64,000 nt of DNA from Streptomyces sp. NBC_01288. GTDB lineage: Bacteria; Actinomycetota; Actinomycetes; Streptomycetales; Streptomycetaceae. The stretch lies in contig NZ_CP108427.1 of NCBI RefSeq assembly GCF_035982055.1, positions 2,294,001 through 2,358,000 of the forward strand. The letters run 5' to 3'. Made by a program: the position numbers and the translations under genes. Under the pieces are notes generated by a model that searched no databases, was not told the DNA's origin, and saw only the letters and a program-made list of their open reading frames with translations. Below, piece by piece: positions 7,615 through 16,742 of this stretch (positions are counted from its first letter, which is position 1; every line of letters starts with the position of its first letter).

Positions 7615-9269
7615 ACAGCATCCTGGAGATAGCGAATCTGAGCGTCACTTTCTCCACCGAGAGCGGTGATGTGCCTGCCGTGCGTGGGGTGTCGTTGCGG
7701 GTGGAGCCCGGGGAGACTCTTGCCCTTGTCGGTGAGTCCGGGTCCGGGAAGTCGACCGTCGCGCTTGCTGCCCTTGGGTTGTTGCCCGGCAACGCCCGTG
7801 CTTCCGGGGGCGTTTCGGTCGGCGGGACGGATGTCGTCGGGGCCGGTGAGGCCGAACTCGCGCGGCTGCGGGGGCGTACGGCTTCGATGGTGTTCCAGGA
7901 GCCGGCCACCGCGCTTGATCCGCTGACCCGAATCGGCAAGCAGATAGCGGAAGTTGTGCGGAATCATCGGGATGTGTCGCGGCAGGAGGCTGCTGCGGAG
8001 GCAGTTGAGTTGTTGCGCCGGGTCGGGATTCCCGAGCCCGAACGGCGGGCTTCCGCCTTTCCGTTCCAGTTGTCGGGTGGGCAGCGGCAGCGGGTCGTGA
8101 TCGCCATGGCCATCGCCAACTCGCCCGGGTTGCTGGTCGCCGATGAGCCGACCACCGCGCTGGACGTCACCGTGCAGGCCGAAATCCTTGACCTGCTGCG
8201 GGCGTTGGCCGCCGACTCCGGGACCGGGGTGCTGCTGGTCACGCACAACATGGGGGTCGTCGCGGACTTCGCCGACCGGGTCGCCGTGATGCTGGAGGGG
8301 GAGGTAGTGGAGACGGGGGCGGTGGAGGACGTGCTGCTGCGGCCCACCCATGAGTACACGCGGCGGTTGTTGGCCGCCGTGCCTCGGCTGGCGGTGAGCG
8401 AGCCGGTGGGTGCCGTTGCGCGTGAGTCCGTCGAGACGGCGGCTCCTGTGGTCGAACTGCGGGATGTCTCCGTGCAGTTCGGGCGTGGGCCTCGTGCCGT
8501 GCGGGCGCTGGAGGAGGTGTCGCTCACCGTGCGGGCCGGCGAGACCGTGGGACTTGTCGGTGAGTCCGGGTCGGGGAAGTCGACCGCCGCCCGGGTGGCT
8601 CTCGGGCTGGTCTCGCCGGAGTCGGGGAGCATCTCCCTCTTCGGGGCCGATCTGCGCAAGGCGCGGGGAGGGGCCCGGCGGGCTCTGCTGGCCGGGGTCG
8701 GTGTGGTGTTGCAGGATCCGGTGGCCTCGCTGGACGCGCGGATGAGTGTCGCGGAGTGCGTGGCCGAGCCGTTGCGGGTGCACCGGCGTGGGACGGGTGC
8801 CGCCGAGCGACGGAAGCGGGTTGCCGAGGTGCTCGAACTGGTGCGGCTGCCACGGGAGTTGGCGCGGCGCGGGCCGCGTGAGCTGTCCGGTGGGCAGCGG
8901 CAGCGGGTGAGTCTCGCGCGGGCGCTGGTCCTCGAACCGCGGTTGCTGGTCGCGGACGAGCCGACGAGCGCGCTGGACGTGAGCGTGCAGCAGACCGTGT
9001 TGGAAGTGATCGCCGAGTTGCAGGCGGAACTCGGGTTCGCGTGTCTCTTCGTCTCGCACGACCTCGCCGTGGTGCAGCAGTTCGCCGGGCGGGTGGTCGT
9101 GATGCGGGACGGGCGGGTCGAGGAACAGGGGCCGACCATGAGTACGTTGCTGCACCCGGAGACCGCGTACACGCGCCGGCTCATCGCCGCCGTACCCGTA
9201 CCCGATCCGGTGCTCCAACGGAAGCGCAGGGAGCGCCGGTTGGCGTTGGGGACGGGGGCCGGCGCGTGA
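7611..9269 (+). CDS. ABC transporter ATP-binding protein with two ATPase domains (DppD-DppF fusion type)
   Basis: A 552-aa protein with two complete ABC ATPase domains. Domain 1: Walker A GESGSGKST at 41-49, signature LSGGQRQRV, Walker B DEPTTALD. Domain 2, from about residue 290: Walker A GESGSGKST, signature LSGGQRQRVSLARAL, Walker B DEPTSALD. It energises the DppB/DppC-type pore; in many bacteria these domains are separate DppD and DppF proteins. ATG 7611 overlaps the permease stop by four bases; a much longer open frame upstream is antisense or shadow. The stop overlaps the GTG of the ROK kinase, keeping all five genes in one translationally coupled unit. Confidence 0.94.
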   Translation: MNSILEIANLSVTFSTESGDVPAVRGVSLRVEPGETLALVGESGSGKSTVALAALGLLPGNARASGGVSVGGTDVVGAGEAELARLRGRTASMVFQEPATALDPLTRIGKQIAEVVRNHRDVSRQEAAAEAVELLRRVGIPEPERRASAFPFQLSGGQRQRVVIAMAIANSPGLLVADEPTTALDVTVQAEILDLLRALAADSGTGVLLVTHNMGVVADFADRVAVMLEGEVVETGAVEDVLLRPTHEYTRRLLAAVPRLAVSEPVGAVARESVETAAPVVELRDVSVQFGRGPRAVRALEEVSLTVRAGETVGLVGESGSGKSTAARVALGLVSPESGSISLFGADLRKARGGARRALLAGVGVVLQDPVASLDARMSVAECVAEPLRVHRRGTGAAERRKRVAEVLELVRLPRELARRGPRELSGGQRQRVSLARALVLEPRLLVADEPTSALDVSVQQTVLEVIAELQAELGFACLFVSHDLAVVQQFAGRVVVMRDGRVEEQGPTMSTLLHPETAYTRRLIAAVPVPDPVLQRKRRERRLALGTGAGA

Positions 9270-10201
9270 GCGACTCCCCCCAGGTGATCGTCGGCGTCGA
9301 CATCGGCGGGACGACCACCCAGGTCGTGCTGTGCACGGCCGAACTCGACGTCCTGGACCGGACGGAGGTACCGACCCCGGCGAGTGAGGGCGGGACGGCC
9401 ATGCTCGACGCCGCACTCTCCGCGCTACGGCTGCTGCTGGACCGTACGCCCGCCCGGTTGCTCGGGGTCGGGGTCGGTGCGGCCGGGCTCGTGGATGTGC
9501 GGGCCGGGCGGATCCTCGTGGCGAGCGACTCCTTTCGCGACTGGGCCGGGTTCGAGGTGACGGCCACCGTCCAACAGGCCCTGGGCGTACCGGCGTTCCT
9601 TGACAACGACGTGAACGCGTTTCTGCGCGGGGAGGTCGCGAAGGGTGCGGTCGCCGGTGCGGAGAACGTGCTCGGGATGACGCTCGGCACCGGGGTGGGC
9701 GGCGCGCTGTGGCTGAATGGCGCCCTGTACGACGGGCCGCGCGGGGCGGCGGGCGAGATCGGCCATGTGCCCGGGTTCGGTGAACTGCCGTGCACGTGCG
9801 GGGGAAGAGGGCATCTGGAGACGCTGGCGTCGGGGCGGTCGATCGCGGCGCGGTACGGGGAGCGGACGGGGCGTGCGCTCACGGCCCGTGAGGTCGCCGA
9901 GGCGGCCCGGGCGGGCGATCCGGACGCGCGGGCCGTGTACACGGCGGTGGGGCGCGGTGTCGCCCGTGCGCTGCTGATCACGGCGGGGCTGCTGGATGTC
10001 ACGACGTGTGTGATCGGCGGGGGTGTCAGCCGGTCGTGGGATCTGGTCGAGTCCGCCGTGCAGGAGACGTTGGCTGTGGAGCCGCCGGTGAGCGGGCACC
10101 CGGTGCGGGTGCTGCCGGCGCGGCTGGGCGGGGACGCGGTGGCGGTCGGGGCGGCGGCCCGGGCGCGGGCGGAACTCCTGATCCACACAGGGGGCTCGTA
10201 G
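9266..10201 (+). CDS. ROK family sugar kinase
   Basis: A 311-aa ROK protein without a DNA-binding domain, so probably a cytoplasmic sugar kinase (glucokinase, N-acetylhexosamine kinase or similar). Seen: ATP-binding DIGGTTTQVVL near residue 11, substrate-binding DNDVNAF, LGTGVGGAL, and the zinc-binding region CTCGGRGHLET. The family consensus has a third cysteine where this protein has His; His could still bind zinc. GTG 9266 overlaps the ATPase stop. Its place at the end of the importer operon suggests it phosphorylates the imported sugar or a hydrolysis product of it; substrate unknown. Confidence 0.87.
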   Translation: MSDSPQVIVGVDIGGTTTQVVLCTAELDVLDRTEVPTPASEGGTAMLDAALSALRLLLDRTPARLLGVGVGAAGLVDVRAGRILVASDSFRDWAGFEVTATVQQALGVPAFLDNDVNAFLRGEVAKGAVAGAENVLGMTLGTGVGGALWLNGALYDGPRGAAGEIGHVPGFGELPCTCGGRGHLETLASGRSIAARYGERTGRALTAREVAEAARAGDPDARAVYTAVGRGVARALLITAGLLDVTTCVIGGGVSRSWDLVESAVQETLAVEPPVSGHPVRVLPARLGGDAVAVGAAARARAELLIHTGGS

Positions 10202-10248
10202 CGGACGCCTACGTGAACGACGGGAATCGGCCAAGCACGACCGTGTGA

Positions 10249-10277
10249 TTGACGCGCACGCGCCCCATCTCTACCTT
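10249..10277 (+). promoter_or_regulatory. Promoter candidate TTGACG-17 nt-TACCTT for the GH43 gene
   Basis: A good match to the Streptomyces vegetative promoter pattern: -35 at 10249-10254 and -10 at 10272-10277, spacer 17. Transcription would start near 10284, just before two palindromes, and about 70 nt before the glycosidase ATG. Confidence 0.55.
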
Positions 10278-10289
10278 CTGATCGACTTA

Positions 10290-10318
10290 CCGAACCCCGT
10301 TCGGAATGTCGAACGACA
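10290..10318. promoter_or_regulatory. Two adjacent palindromes, candidate repressor operator
   Basis: CCGAAC-CCC-GTTCGG (10290-10304) is followed directly by TGTCG-AA-CGACA (10307-10318), and GTTCG/CGAAC (10299-10314) forms a third overlapping pair. The block sits just downstream of the predicted transcription start of the glycosidase gene. Such symmetric CG-A-A-C sites are typical of LacI-, IclR- or GntR-type sugar repressors; the regulator is not evident here. Confidence 0.5.
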
Positions 10319-10355
10319 TGAATCAATGGGCCGCTCGTATCCCCCTGGAGAACAC

Positions 10356-11753
10356 ATGGCCGTCCCTCCTCTCCCCCACCCGTCCCGCCGTCTCTTCCTC
10401 GGCATGGCCGCGACCGTCCCCCTCGCGGCCACCGGCGCGCTCACGCTCGGCGCGGGCAGCGCGCGGGCCGCCACCAACTCGGCTTACGTCATGTGCTACT
10501 TCACCGAGTCGCCGACGTTCCTGGGCGCCAACTACGGCCTGCACCTGGCCGTCAGCCCGGACGGTCTGGAGTGGACCCCGCTCAACCAGAACGCCCCCGT
10601 CGCCACCCCCACCGCGGGCTCCCTCGGCCTGCGCGACCCGTTCATCCTGCGCAAGCAGGACGGCACGTTCGTGGTCCTCGCGACCGACCTCAACGGCACC
10701 GACTGGTCGTACGTCAGCCAGTACATCCACGTCTGGGACTCCACCGACCTGCGTACCTTCACCGGCTACCGGCGGATGAAGGTGCACGACCTGGACACCC
10801 ACGCCTGGGCGCCGGAGTCGTTCTGGGACGCGGGGCGCGGGCAGTACGGGGTGATCTACTCGGCCGTGAACGACAGCGGGCACAACGTCATCATGGTCAA
10901 CTACACGAGTGATTTCGTGACCGCCGGTGATCCGCAGGTGTTCTTCGACCCCGGGTACGACGTCATCGACGGTGATCTCGCCGTGGGTGTGAACGGGGTC
11001 AACTACCTCTACTTCAAGAAGAGTTCGACGCTGGTCGGCGCGAAGTCCACATCACTGGACCCGGGTAGTTTCACCGAGTTCAGCACGGCGGTCTCGCACA
11101 ACGGCACCGAGGCGCCGACGCTGGTCAAGTCCCTTGCGTCCAGCTCGACTTGGTACCTCTGGGGTGACACCTGGGACCCGAACGGCGTCTTCTACGCCTG
11201 GCAGACCAGCAGCCTCGCCGCGGGCACCTGGACCGCCGTGGACCAGAAGCGCTACACGCAGCCGCTCAACTCCAAGCACTGCGGCATCCAGCCGATCACC
11301 ACGGCCGAGTACAACAACCTCATCGCCAAGTGGGGCACCCCGGCCTGGAACCGGCTCAAGTCCTACAACTACCCGGCCCGTTACGTCCGCCACTCGAATT
11401 TCGTCGGGCGGATCGACGAGTACGCCTTCGACCCGTACACCGACTCGCAGTGGACCCTGGTCCCGGGTCTCGCGGACAGCGCCGGGGTGTCCTTCCAGTC
11501 GGTCAACTACCCGACCCGCTACCTGCGGCACTACGACTACGCGCTCCAACTCGACGTGAACGACGGCACGTCGACGTTCGCCGGGGACGCCACGTTCTAC
11601 CGGACCGCGGGGCTCGCCGACTCCTCCTGGGCGTCCTTCCGGTCGTACAACAATCCGACGCGCTACATCCGGCATTCCGACTACGTCCTGCGGATCGACC
11701 CGATCTCGACGGCCACGGATCAGCAGGACGCGACGTTCCGCGTCGGGTACTGA
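10356..11753 (+). CDS. Secreted GH43-like glycosidase with AbfB (CBM42) domain
   Basis: A 465-aa exported enzyme. The N-terminus carries a Tat signal (SRRLFLGM, hydrophobic core, ending SARAA near residue 38). Residues about 40-325 resemble the five-bladed propeller of GH43-type arabinofuranosidases/xylosidases, with SLGLRDPFILRK and AWAPESFWD. Residues about 330-465 are an AbfB beta-trefoil with three repeats: YPARYVRH, YPTRYLRH and NPTRYIRH. Start chosen at ATG 10356 with GGAG upstream and a signal peptide directly after. Likely releases arabinose or xylose from plant polysaccharides. It follows the ROK kinase but has its own promoter and operator candidates. Confidence 0.88.
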   Translation: MAVPPLPHPSRRLFLGMAATVPLAATGALTLGAGSARAATNSAYVMCYFTESPTFLGANYGLHLAVSPDGLEWTPLNQNAPVATPTAGSLGLRDPFILRKQDGTFVVLATDLNGTDWSYVSQYIHVWDSTDLRTFTGYRRMKVHDLDTHAWAPESFWDAGRGQYGVIYSAVNDSGHNVIMVNYTSDFVTAGDPQVFFDPGYDVIDGDLAVGVNGVNYLYFKKSSTLVGAKSTSLDPGSFTEFSTAVSHNGTEAPTLVKSLASSSTWYLWGDTWDPNGVFYAWQTSSLAAGTWTAVDQKRYTQPLNSKHCGIQPITTAEYNNLIAKWGTPAWNRLKSYNYPARYVRHSNFVGRIDEYAFDPYTDSQWTLVPGLADSAGVSFQSVNYPTRYLRHYDYALQLDVNDGTSTFAGDATFYRTAGLADSSWASFRSYNNPTRYIRHSDYVLRIDPISTATDQQDATFRVGY

Positions 11754-11755
11754 GC

Positions 11756-11798
11756 ACGACGCGGGTGCCTCCCGGAGAAACGGAGGCACCCGCGTCGT
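11756..11798. terminator. Strong bidirectional terminator hairpin
   Basis: A perfect 17-bp stem (11756-11772 with 11782-11798) and 9-nt loop, in the 57-nt gap between the convergent glycosidase and osmolyte binding-protein genes. No clear T tract, as is usual in Streptomyces. Confidence 0.85.
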
Positions 11799-11810
11799 CG
11801 CCGGAGCGGG

Positions 11811-12773
11811 TCAGCTCAGGCCGGCCGTCTTCAGCCACGCCTTCGCCACGTCCAGCGGGTCCTTGTTCTGGGACTGGACCTGGGTGTCGAGGTCCAGCAG
11901 GGTCACCGTGTCGAGCTTCGCGGAGACCGCGTTGAGGGCGGCGACGCCGGCCGCGGAGAGGCCGCTCTTGTAGACGAGGGGCTGCACGTTCTCGAAGCCG
12001 AAGAGCCTCTTCGGGTCCTGGAGCGTGACGTGCTTCTCCTTGACGATGGTCGGGTCCGTGCTGAAGAGGTCGGCCGCCTGCACCGTGTTCTTCTTCAGCG
12101 CGGCCGCCGTCAGCGGGCCGCCCGCGTCCAGCGCCTTGAAGGACTTGAACTCCAGGCCGTAGACCGACTTCAGGCCCACCAGGCCCTGCTGGCGGGTCTG
12201 GAACTCCGGCGAGGCGCCGATGACCAGGTCCTTCGCGATGGACTTGAGGTCCGCGATGGAGGAGTCGGACGTGAGGCTGTACTTCTTCGCGGTCTCCGCG
12301 TTGAGCGTGACCGTGTCCTTGTCCTCCGCGGCCGCCGGGTCCAGCAGCGTCAGCTTGGAGTCCAGCTTGGCGTTGATCGCGGCCGTGGTCGCCGCGAGGG
12401 TCGCCGGGGTGGCCTTCGGGTCGAGGTAGGCCAGCAGCGCGCCGTTGTACTCGGGCAGCACGGATATCGTGCCGTTCTTGAGCAGGCCGTAGGTCGTCTC
12501 GCGGCTGCCGATGTTCGGCTTGTAAGTGACCTTGACGCCCTTGGCCTTGAGGGCCTCGCCGTAGATGTCGGCGATCAGGATGCTCTCGGCGAAGTTGTTG
12601 GAACCGACGACGACCGTGTCACCGCCGGCCTTGCCGCCCGAGAGCGGGTCGTCGGACTTGCTGTCGGAGGACGAACCACATCCCGTGACAAGCGCAGCCG
12701 TCGCGGCGAGCGCGATGGCGGCCGCGCCGGGGTACCTAGTACTGGACCAGCTGTTCTTCGCTTTAGAAGTCAC
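11811..12773 (-). CDS. Osmolyte (glycine betaine-type) ABC transporter substrate-binding lipoprotein
   Basis: A 320-aa OpuAC/ProX/OsmF-type binding protein. Signal peptide and lipobox LVTGC near residue 33, then VVVGSNNFAESILIADIYGE and the YGLLKNGTISVLPEYNG segment typical of quaternary-amine binding proteins. Start chosen at GTG 12773 because the signal peptide begins there and GGGA lies upstream; the frame is open 27 codons further. The protein would deliver betaine, choline or carnitine to the permeases at 17.4-18.8 kb. It is separated from them by a conservon on the other strand, which is unusual for a lone osmolyte operon. Confidence 0.9.
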   Translation of the reverse strand: MTSKAKNSWSSTRYPGAAAIALAATAALVTGCGSSSDSKSDDPLSGGKAGGDTVVVGSNNFAESILIADIYGEALKAKGVKVTYKPNIGSRETTYGLLKNGTISVLPEYNGALLAYLDPKATPATLAATTAAINAKLDSKLTLLDPAAAEDKDTVTLNAETAKKYSLTSDSSIADLKSIAKDLVIGASPEFQTRQQGLVGLKSVYGLEFKSFKALDAGGPLTAAALKKNTVQAADLFSTDPTIVKEKHVTLQDPKRLFGFENVQPLVYKSGLSAAGVAALNAVSAKLDTVTLLDLDTQVQSQNKDPLDVAKAWLKTAGLS

Positions 12774-13137
12774 AATTCCCGTTCCGGGTTTGGATGTTGG
12801 CACAGGCGTGCAGGCATGGCTGTGGCGTCGACGCGCGGGGCGTGAACGCCGCACTCCGCTGATCCAATCCAGCCGGTTCTTGGTCAGTCAAGAGAACTCT
12901 GGTCACCGATTGGCCTCAATGGGTGCCCAGTTGTGAAGGCAACGTAAACAGACCGGTCACGAACACGGTCGCTTTGTAATTGATTCTTGACGTAGGGCGA
13001 CGCACTTGATCGTTCAAAGAGGCGGTAGTCTCCCCGGAGTTGGCGTCGGTCACAGCGGTGTGCGGGGGCCGCTTCGATCAAAAACAGTCACACGCGTCGC
13101 TGCGCGTATCGTGACAACACCCCACGAAGGAGGCCTG
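12774..13137. other. 364-nt divergent intergenic region
   Basis: No gene seen. It drives the osmolyte binding protein to the left and the conservon to the right. A plausible minus-strand promoter reads TTGACT (12886-12891) and TTGGAT (12862-12867) with an 18-nt spacer. On the plus strand TTGACG (about 12987) and TTGATC (about 13008) are possible -35 boxes without clear -10 partners. AT content is higher than around it. Confidence 0.5.
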
Positions 13138-15777
13138 GTGTCCATACGGGGCTTCGCAGACCGTTGGCCCTTCAGGCGCAAGCTCAATCTGCTCGTCGGC
13201 GTACCGCTCGCGGTGGTCGCGGTGCTGCTGGCGTATCTCATCTCGGATGAGGTCGGGCAGTCGACGGACGCGAGCGACGCGGCGCAACTGGTGCGGGACA
13301 GCGGGCAGGTCGCCAGGCTGGTGAACCTCGTGGAGGCGGAGCACCAGCAGGCCATCCTGCTCTCCGTCCGCTTCGAGGCCACCAATGACGGCGGCACTCC
13401 CTCGCAGAGCGCCTACCGCGAGGCCCAACTGGCCGTGGACAAGCAGGTCGAGAAGGTGCGCGACACCTTCGGCGACCGGCTGCCGGCCAGCGAGGCCCAG
13501 GCGTTGAAGGAGATCAACGGCCTGGAGACGCTGCGCGACACCGTCGAGCAGAGCTACCTGCCCGCCGACAACATCGACCCGGCGTACACCAGCGCCTCCG
13601 ACGGTCTGATCGACGGGCTCGACCTCGAACACAACACGAACCTCGCCACCACCTTCACCGGCAACCTGCTGGACTCCGTGCTGCGGGCGGACGCCGCCCA
13701 CAGCTCGTTCGAGACCAGCGTGTTCTCCGCGACGACCGGCGACAGCAACGCGCTCATCGAGTTCAACAACGCGGTCGGCGCCTACGACCTCTACACCTAC
13801 CAGGCCGCCAGGTTCGCCCGGTTCGCCACCGAGGACCAGGCCGACCAGCTCTCCGGCATCGAGCACACCCCGGCGCAGCGGGAGATCGCCGAGGCCTACG
13901 CCGAGCTTCAGATCGACCCGAGCGGGCTCCAGGCCGGGACGCCCGGCGCCGTCCGCAAGGCCTTCGCGGACGCCATGAGCGACTACCCCTCGTACCCGCA
14001 GCAGGCCGCGAGTCGGCTGAAGATCACCACCTCGCTCATCGACCAGATCGCCACCCGCGCCGACAGCGCGTCCAGCTCCGCCTCCTGGCGCGCCGGACTG
14101 CTGCTGAACCTCGCGCTGTTCGGCTTCGCGCTGTGGCTCGTCTTCGTGGTGATCGTGCGCCGCTCGGTGGTCCGCCCCGTGCAGGCCCTCACCGTCGCCG
14201 CGAAGCAGGTCGCCGACGTCGCGGGCCGCGAACTCGCCCGCGTCGCCGACGACGACGCCGAGGACGACGGGCCGCCACTCCTGCGCGACATGCCGGTCAC
14301 CGCGAAGGACGAGATCGGTGACCTCGCCGAGGCCTTCAACCATGTGCAGACCACGGCCGCCGCGCTGCTGGCCCGCCAGGTGGTCAGCCGCCGCAACGTC
14401 GCCGAGATGTTCGGCAACGTCGGCCGCCGCGTCAGCAACCTGACGACCCGTCAACTCGCGCTGATCGACGCGGTGGAGCGCGGCGAGACCGACCCGGCAC
14501 TGCTGGAGCGGCTCTACTCCATCGACCACATCGCCGTCCGCCTGCGCCGCAACGCGGACAGCCTGATGCTGCTGGCCGGCATCCGCGAGACGGTGCTGGA
14601 CGGCGGACCCACCGAGCTCACCAACGTCGTACGGGCCGCGCTCGGCCAGATCGAGGGCTTCCAGCGGGTGGGTCTGCGGGCCGACACCGAGATCATGGTG
14701 GAGCCCGACATCATCGGCGACCTCACGCTGATGGTGGCCGAACTCCTGGAGAACGCGGTCTCGTTCTCGCCCGCGGGCAGCCCCGTCGAGGTGGTCGTAC
14801 GGACCGACGGCGACGACGCGCTGATCGTGGTCGCCGACCACGGACTCGGGATGAGCGCCGAGCGCATCGCCGAGGAGAACGCCCGGCTGATCCGCCGCGA
14901 GCGCCTCGACCTGGTGCCGACGAAGGTGCTGGGCCTGTTCGTGGTCGGTACGCTCGCCCGCCGCTGGGACATCGACGTCACGCTGGCCCGCACGCCGGGC
15001 GGCGGTGTGACGTCCGAGATCACCATCCCGGCGACGCTGCTGCTCCGCATGAGCGCGCTGGCCTCCGGCGGTTCGGCGGGAGGGTTCGCGGGGTTGGAAT
15101 CGGGCTCGGGATCAGGGTCGGGGTCGGGCAAGGCACTCGCGTCCGCGGGCTTCGTACCGGACCAGCGTCCGGCTCCTTCCTGGGCCACCGCGGACTCCGG
15201 TGCCGCCCGGACCACCGACTCCGGCCTGTCGGCCACGACTTCGGGCTACGGCTCCTCCGGCCACGGCACCGACTCCGTACGGCCGACGCCCGCCGTCGGG
15301 GCTCCCGCCGGACGCGACTCCGGGTACGCCGACTCCGGTCCCCGGCCCTCCATCGCCGCCGAACCCGTGCGGGAGCAGGCCTGGGCCGACGATCAGCCCG
15401 CCCCGCTGCCGCGCCGGGTCTCCCGGTACGAGACGGCGCCGGCAGCCGCCGTAGCGGAGTCCGCCGCCGTCACCACCCACCACGCCCCGGCGGACGAGTC
15501 CGCCACCGCCCCGGACGACGCCGCCGGAGGCTCCCGGCCGCTGCGGCGGCGGGTCCGGGGTGCCACCCTTCGTACGGGCGCCGACGACGTCGCCCAGCAA
15601 GCCGCCCGGCAGGCCCCCCGGCCCGCCGACGCGGACGCCGTCCGCTCGGCCCTCGAAGAGTTCGAGGCCGCCGTGGAGCAAGCGCATCGCGACAGCGACA
15701 CCCTCACGGGCCTGCGCCCCCCGGACGCGAACCACCCGCACGACCAGAACCACCTCCCGAAAGGAGCGGAGCAGTGA
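13138..15777 (+). CDS. cvnA: Conservon sensor histidine kinase-like protein (CvnA type)
   Basis: An 879-aa membrane protein. After a short cytoplasmic start (WPFRRKLN) comes a membrane helix (about residues 18-40), a long extracellular nitrate/nitrite-sensing-like helical domain, a second membrane helix (about 318-341), a HAMP region and a GHKL ATPase domain (ELLENAVSFSPAGSPV near 535, DHGLGMS near 565). I see no clear H-box, as is common for these proteins. The last 230 residues are low-complexity Ser/Pro/Ala-rich, probably disordered. GTG 13138 chosen because GAAGGAGG is placed correctly and the RFRRKLN-like start is typical. Stop overlaps the roadblock gene. Confidence 0.9.
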   Translation: MSIRGFADRWPFRRKLNLLVGVPLAVVAVLLAYLISDEVGQSTDASDAAQLVRDSGQVARLVNLVEAEHQQAILLSVRFEATNDGGTPSQSAYREAQLAVDKQVEKVRDTFGDRLPASEAQALKEINGLETLRDTVEQSYLPADNIDPAYTSASDGLIDGLDLEHNTNLATTFTGNLLDSVLRADAAHSSFETSVFSATTGDSNALIEFNNAVGAYDLYTYQAARFARFATEDQADQLSGIEHTPAQREIAEAYAELQIDPSGLQAGTPGAVRKAFADAMSDYPSYPQQAASRLKITTSLIDQIATRADSASSSASWRAGLLLNLALFGFALWLVFVVIVRRSVVRPVQALTVAAKQVADVAGRELARVADDDAEDDGPPLLRDMPVTAKDEIGDLAEAFNHVQTTAAALLARQVVSRRNVAEMFGNVGRRVSNLTTRQLALIDAVERGETDPALLERLYSIDHIAVRLRRNADSLMLLAGIRETVLDGGPTELTNVVRAALGQIEGFQRVGLRADTEIMVEPDIIGDLTLMVAELLENAVSFSPAGSPVEVVVRTDGDDALIVVADHGLGMSAERIAEENARLIRRERLDLVPTKVLGLFVVGTLARRWDIDVTLARTPGGGVTSEITIPATLLLRMSALASGGSAGGFAGLESGSGSGSGSGKALASAGFVPDQRPAPSWATADSGAARTTDSGLSATTSGYGSSGHGTDSVRPTPAVGAPAGRDSGYADSGPRPSIAAEPVREQAWADDQPAPLPRRVSRYETAPAAAVAESAAVTTHHAPADESATAPDDAAGGSRPLRRRVRGATLRTGADDVAQQAARQAPRPADADAVRSALEEFEAAVEQAHRDSDTLTGLRPPDANHPHDQNHLPKGAEQ

Positions 15778-16250
15778 GTACGTCGACAGGTGACACTCCC
15801 ACGGGGGGCACCACGCCGGCCGATCTGCAGGCAGCCGCGGCCGATTTCAACTGGCTGCTCAACCGTTTCGCGACGGAGACCGCGGGTGTCGTCGACGCCA
15901 TCGCGGTGTCGTCCGACGGCCTGCTGATCGCCGTGGCCGAACTGCGTGAACACGCTCACTCGGAGCGGCTCGGGGCCATCGTCTCCGGCATCACCAGCCT
16001 CGCCGCCGGAGCCTCAGGCAACTACGGTCTCGGCGGCCTGAACAAGGTCATCATCGACCTGGAGGGCGGCCACGTCCTCGTCTCCGCGATCGGCAGCGGC
16101 GCCGTCCTCGGCGTCGTCACCGACAAGGAGGCCAAGCTCGGCAACATCGCCTACGAGATGACGCTGTTCGCCAACCGTGCCGGTTCCGCGCTCAACCCCC
16201 AGCTGGTGCTCCAGCTGAAGAACAGCGTCGGCGCCGCTTCGGCTCGGTGA
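15774..16250 (+). CDS. cvnB: Roadblock/LC7 protein (conservon CvnB type)
   Basis: A 158-aa roadblock protein: ADFNWLLNRFATETAGVVDA, DGLLIAVAE, then GGHVLVSAIGSGAVLGVVTD and a C-terminal NPQLVLQLKN helix. Family members pair with the conservon GTPase and may regulate nucleotide turnover. GTG 15774 overlaps the kinase stop (GTGA) with AAGGAGCGGAG upstream. Compared with the fragment at the window start, its tail lacks the KRxGEHL-type ending. Confidence 0.92.
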   Translation: MSTSTGDTPTGGTTPADLQAAAADFNWLLNRFATETAGVVDAIAVSSDGLLIAVAELREHAHSERLGAIVSGITSLAAGASGNYGLGGLNKVIIDLEGGHVLVSAIGSGAVLGVVTDKEAKLGNIAYEMTLFANRAGSALNPQLVLQLKNSVGAASAR

Positions 16251-16286
16251 CCGGTCCCCGACCGGTCGAGAGAGGAACAGCCACTC

Positions 16287-16742
16287 ATGCCCGACGGCCG
16301 CACTCCGAGCGGTGCCGGCGCGGACGGGGCCACACCCCCGGGTCGCGATCCGGTGCGCACGCCTTCCGCCGTACGGCCGTTCCTGGTCACCGCGGGCCGG
16401 GTGGCGGGCGCGGACGCCGCCACCTCCGGGCGGCCGATACCGGTCGAGACCCAGGTGGTGGCCACGGCCTCCGGTCTTGAGGTGCTCGACCGGCTCTCCT
16501 TCGAGCAGCACGACATCGTCGCCGCCTGCCGGCAGCCGCAGTCCCTCGCGGAGATCGCGGCCCGGCTGCGGCTGCATCTGAACGTGGTGCGGGTCCTCGC
16601 CGAGGACCTGCGTGCCGCCGGGCAGTTGACGGTGCACGTGCCCAACTCCGACATCACCCATGACGCAACCGTCCTGCGAAGGGTCATCGATGGCCTCCGC
16701 GCCATCCCCAACTCCCGGGGAGTACTCCGTGACATCGACTGA
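16287..16742 (+). CDS. cvnC: DUF742 protein (conservon CvnC type)
   Basis: A 151-aa DUF742 protein with VRPFLVTAGRVAGA-like N-terminal region (VRTPSAVRPFLVTAGR), then the winged-helix-like part with FEQHDIVAACRQPQSLAEIA and VLAEDLRAAGQLTVH. ATG 16287 has an AGAGGAA site upstream, 36 nt after the roadblock stop. Its end overlaps the GTPase by 14 nt. Confidence 0.9.
   Translation: MPDGRTPSGAGADGATPPGRDPVRTPSAVRPFLVTAGRVAGADAATSGRPIPVETQVVATASGLEVLDRLSFEQHDIVAACRQPQSLAEIAARLRLHLNVVRVLAEDLRAAGQLTVHVPNSDITHDATVLRRVIDGLRAIPNSRGVLRDID

Noticed and set aside
13006..13137. Start of the conservon kinase at 13006.
   Set aside because: GTG 13138 has a strong GAAGGAGG site and gives the family-typical N-terminus; the upstream 44 codons lie in promoter-like sequence.
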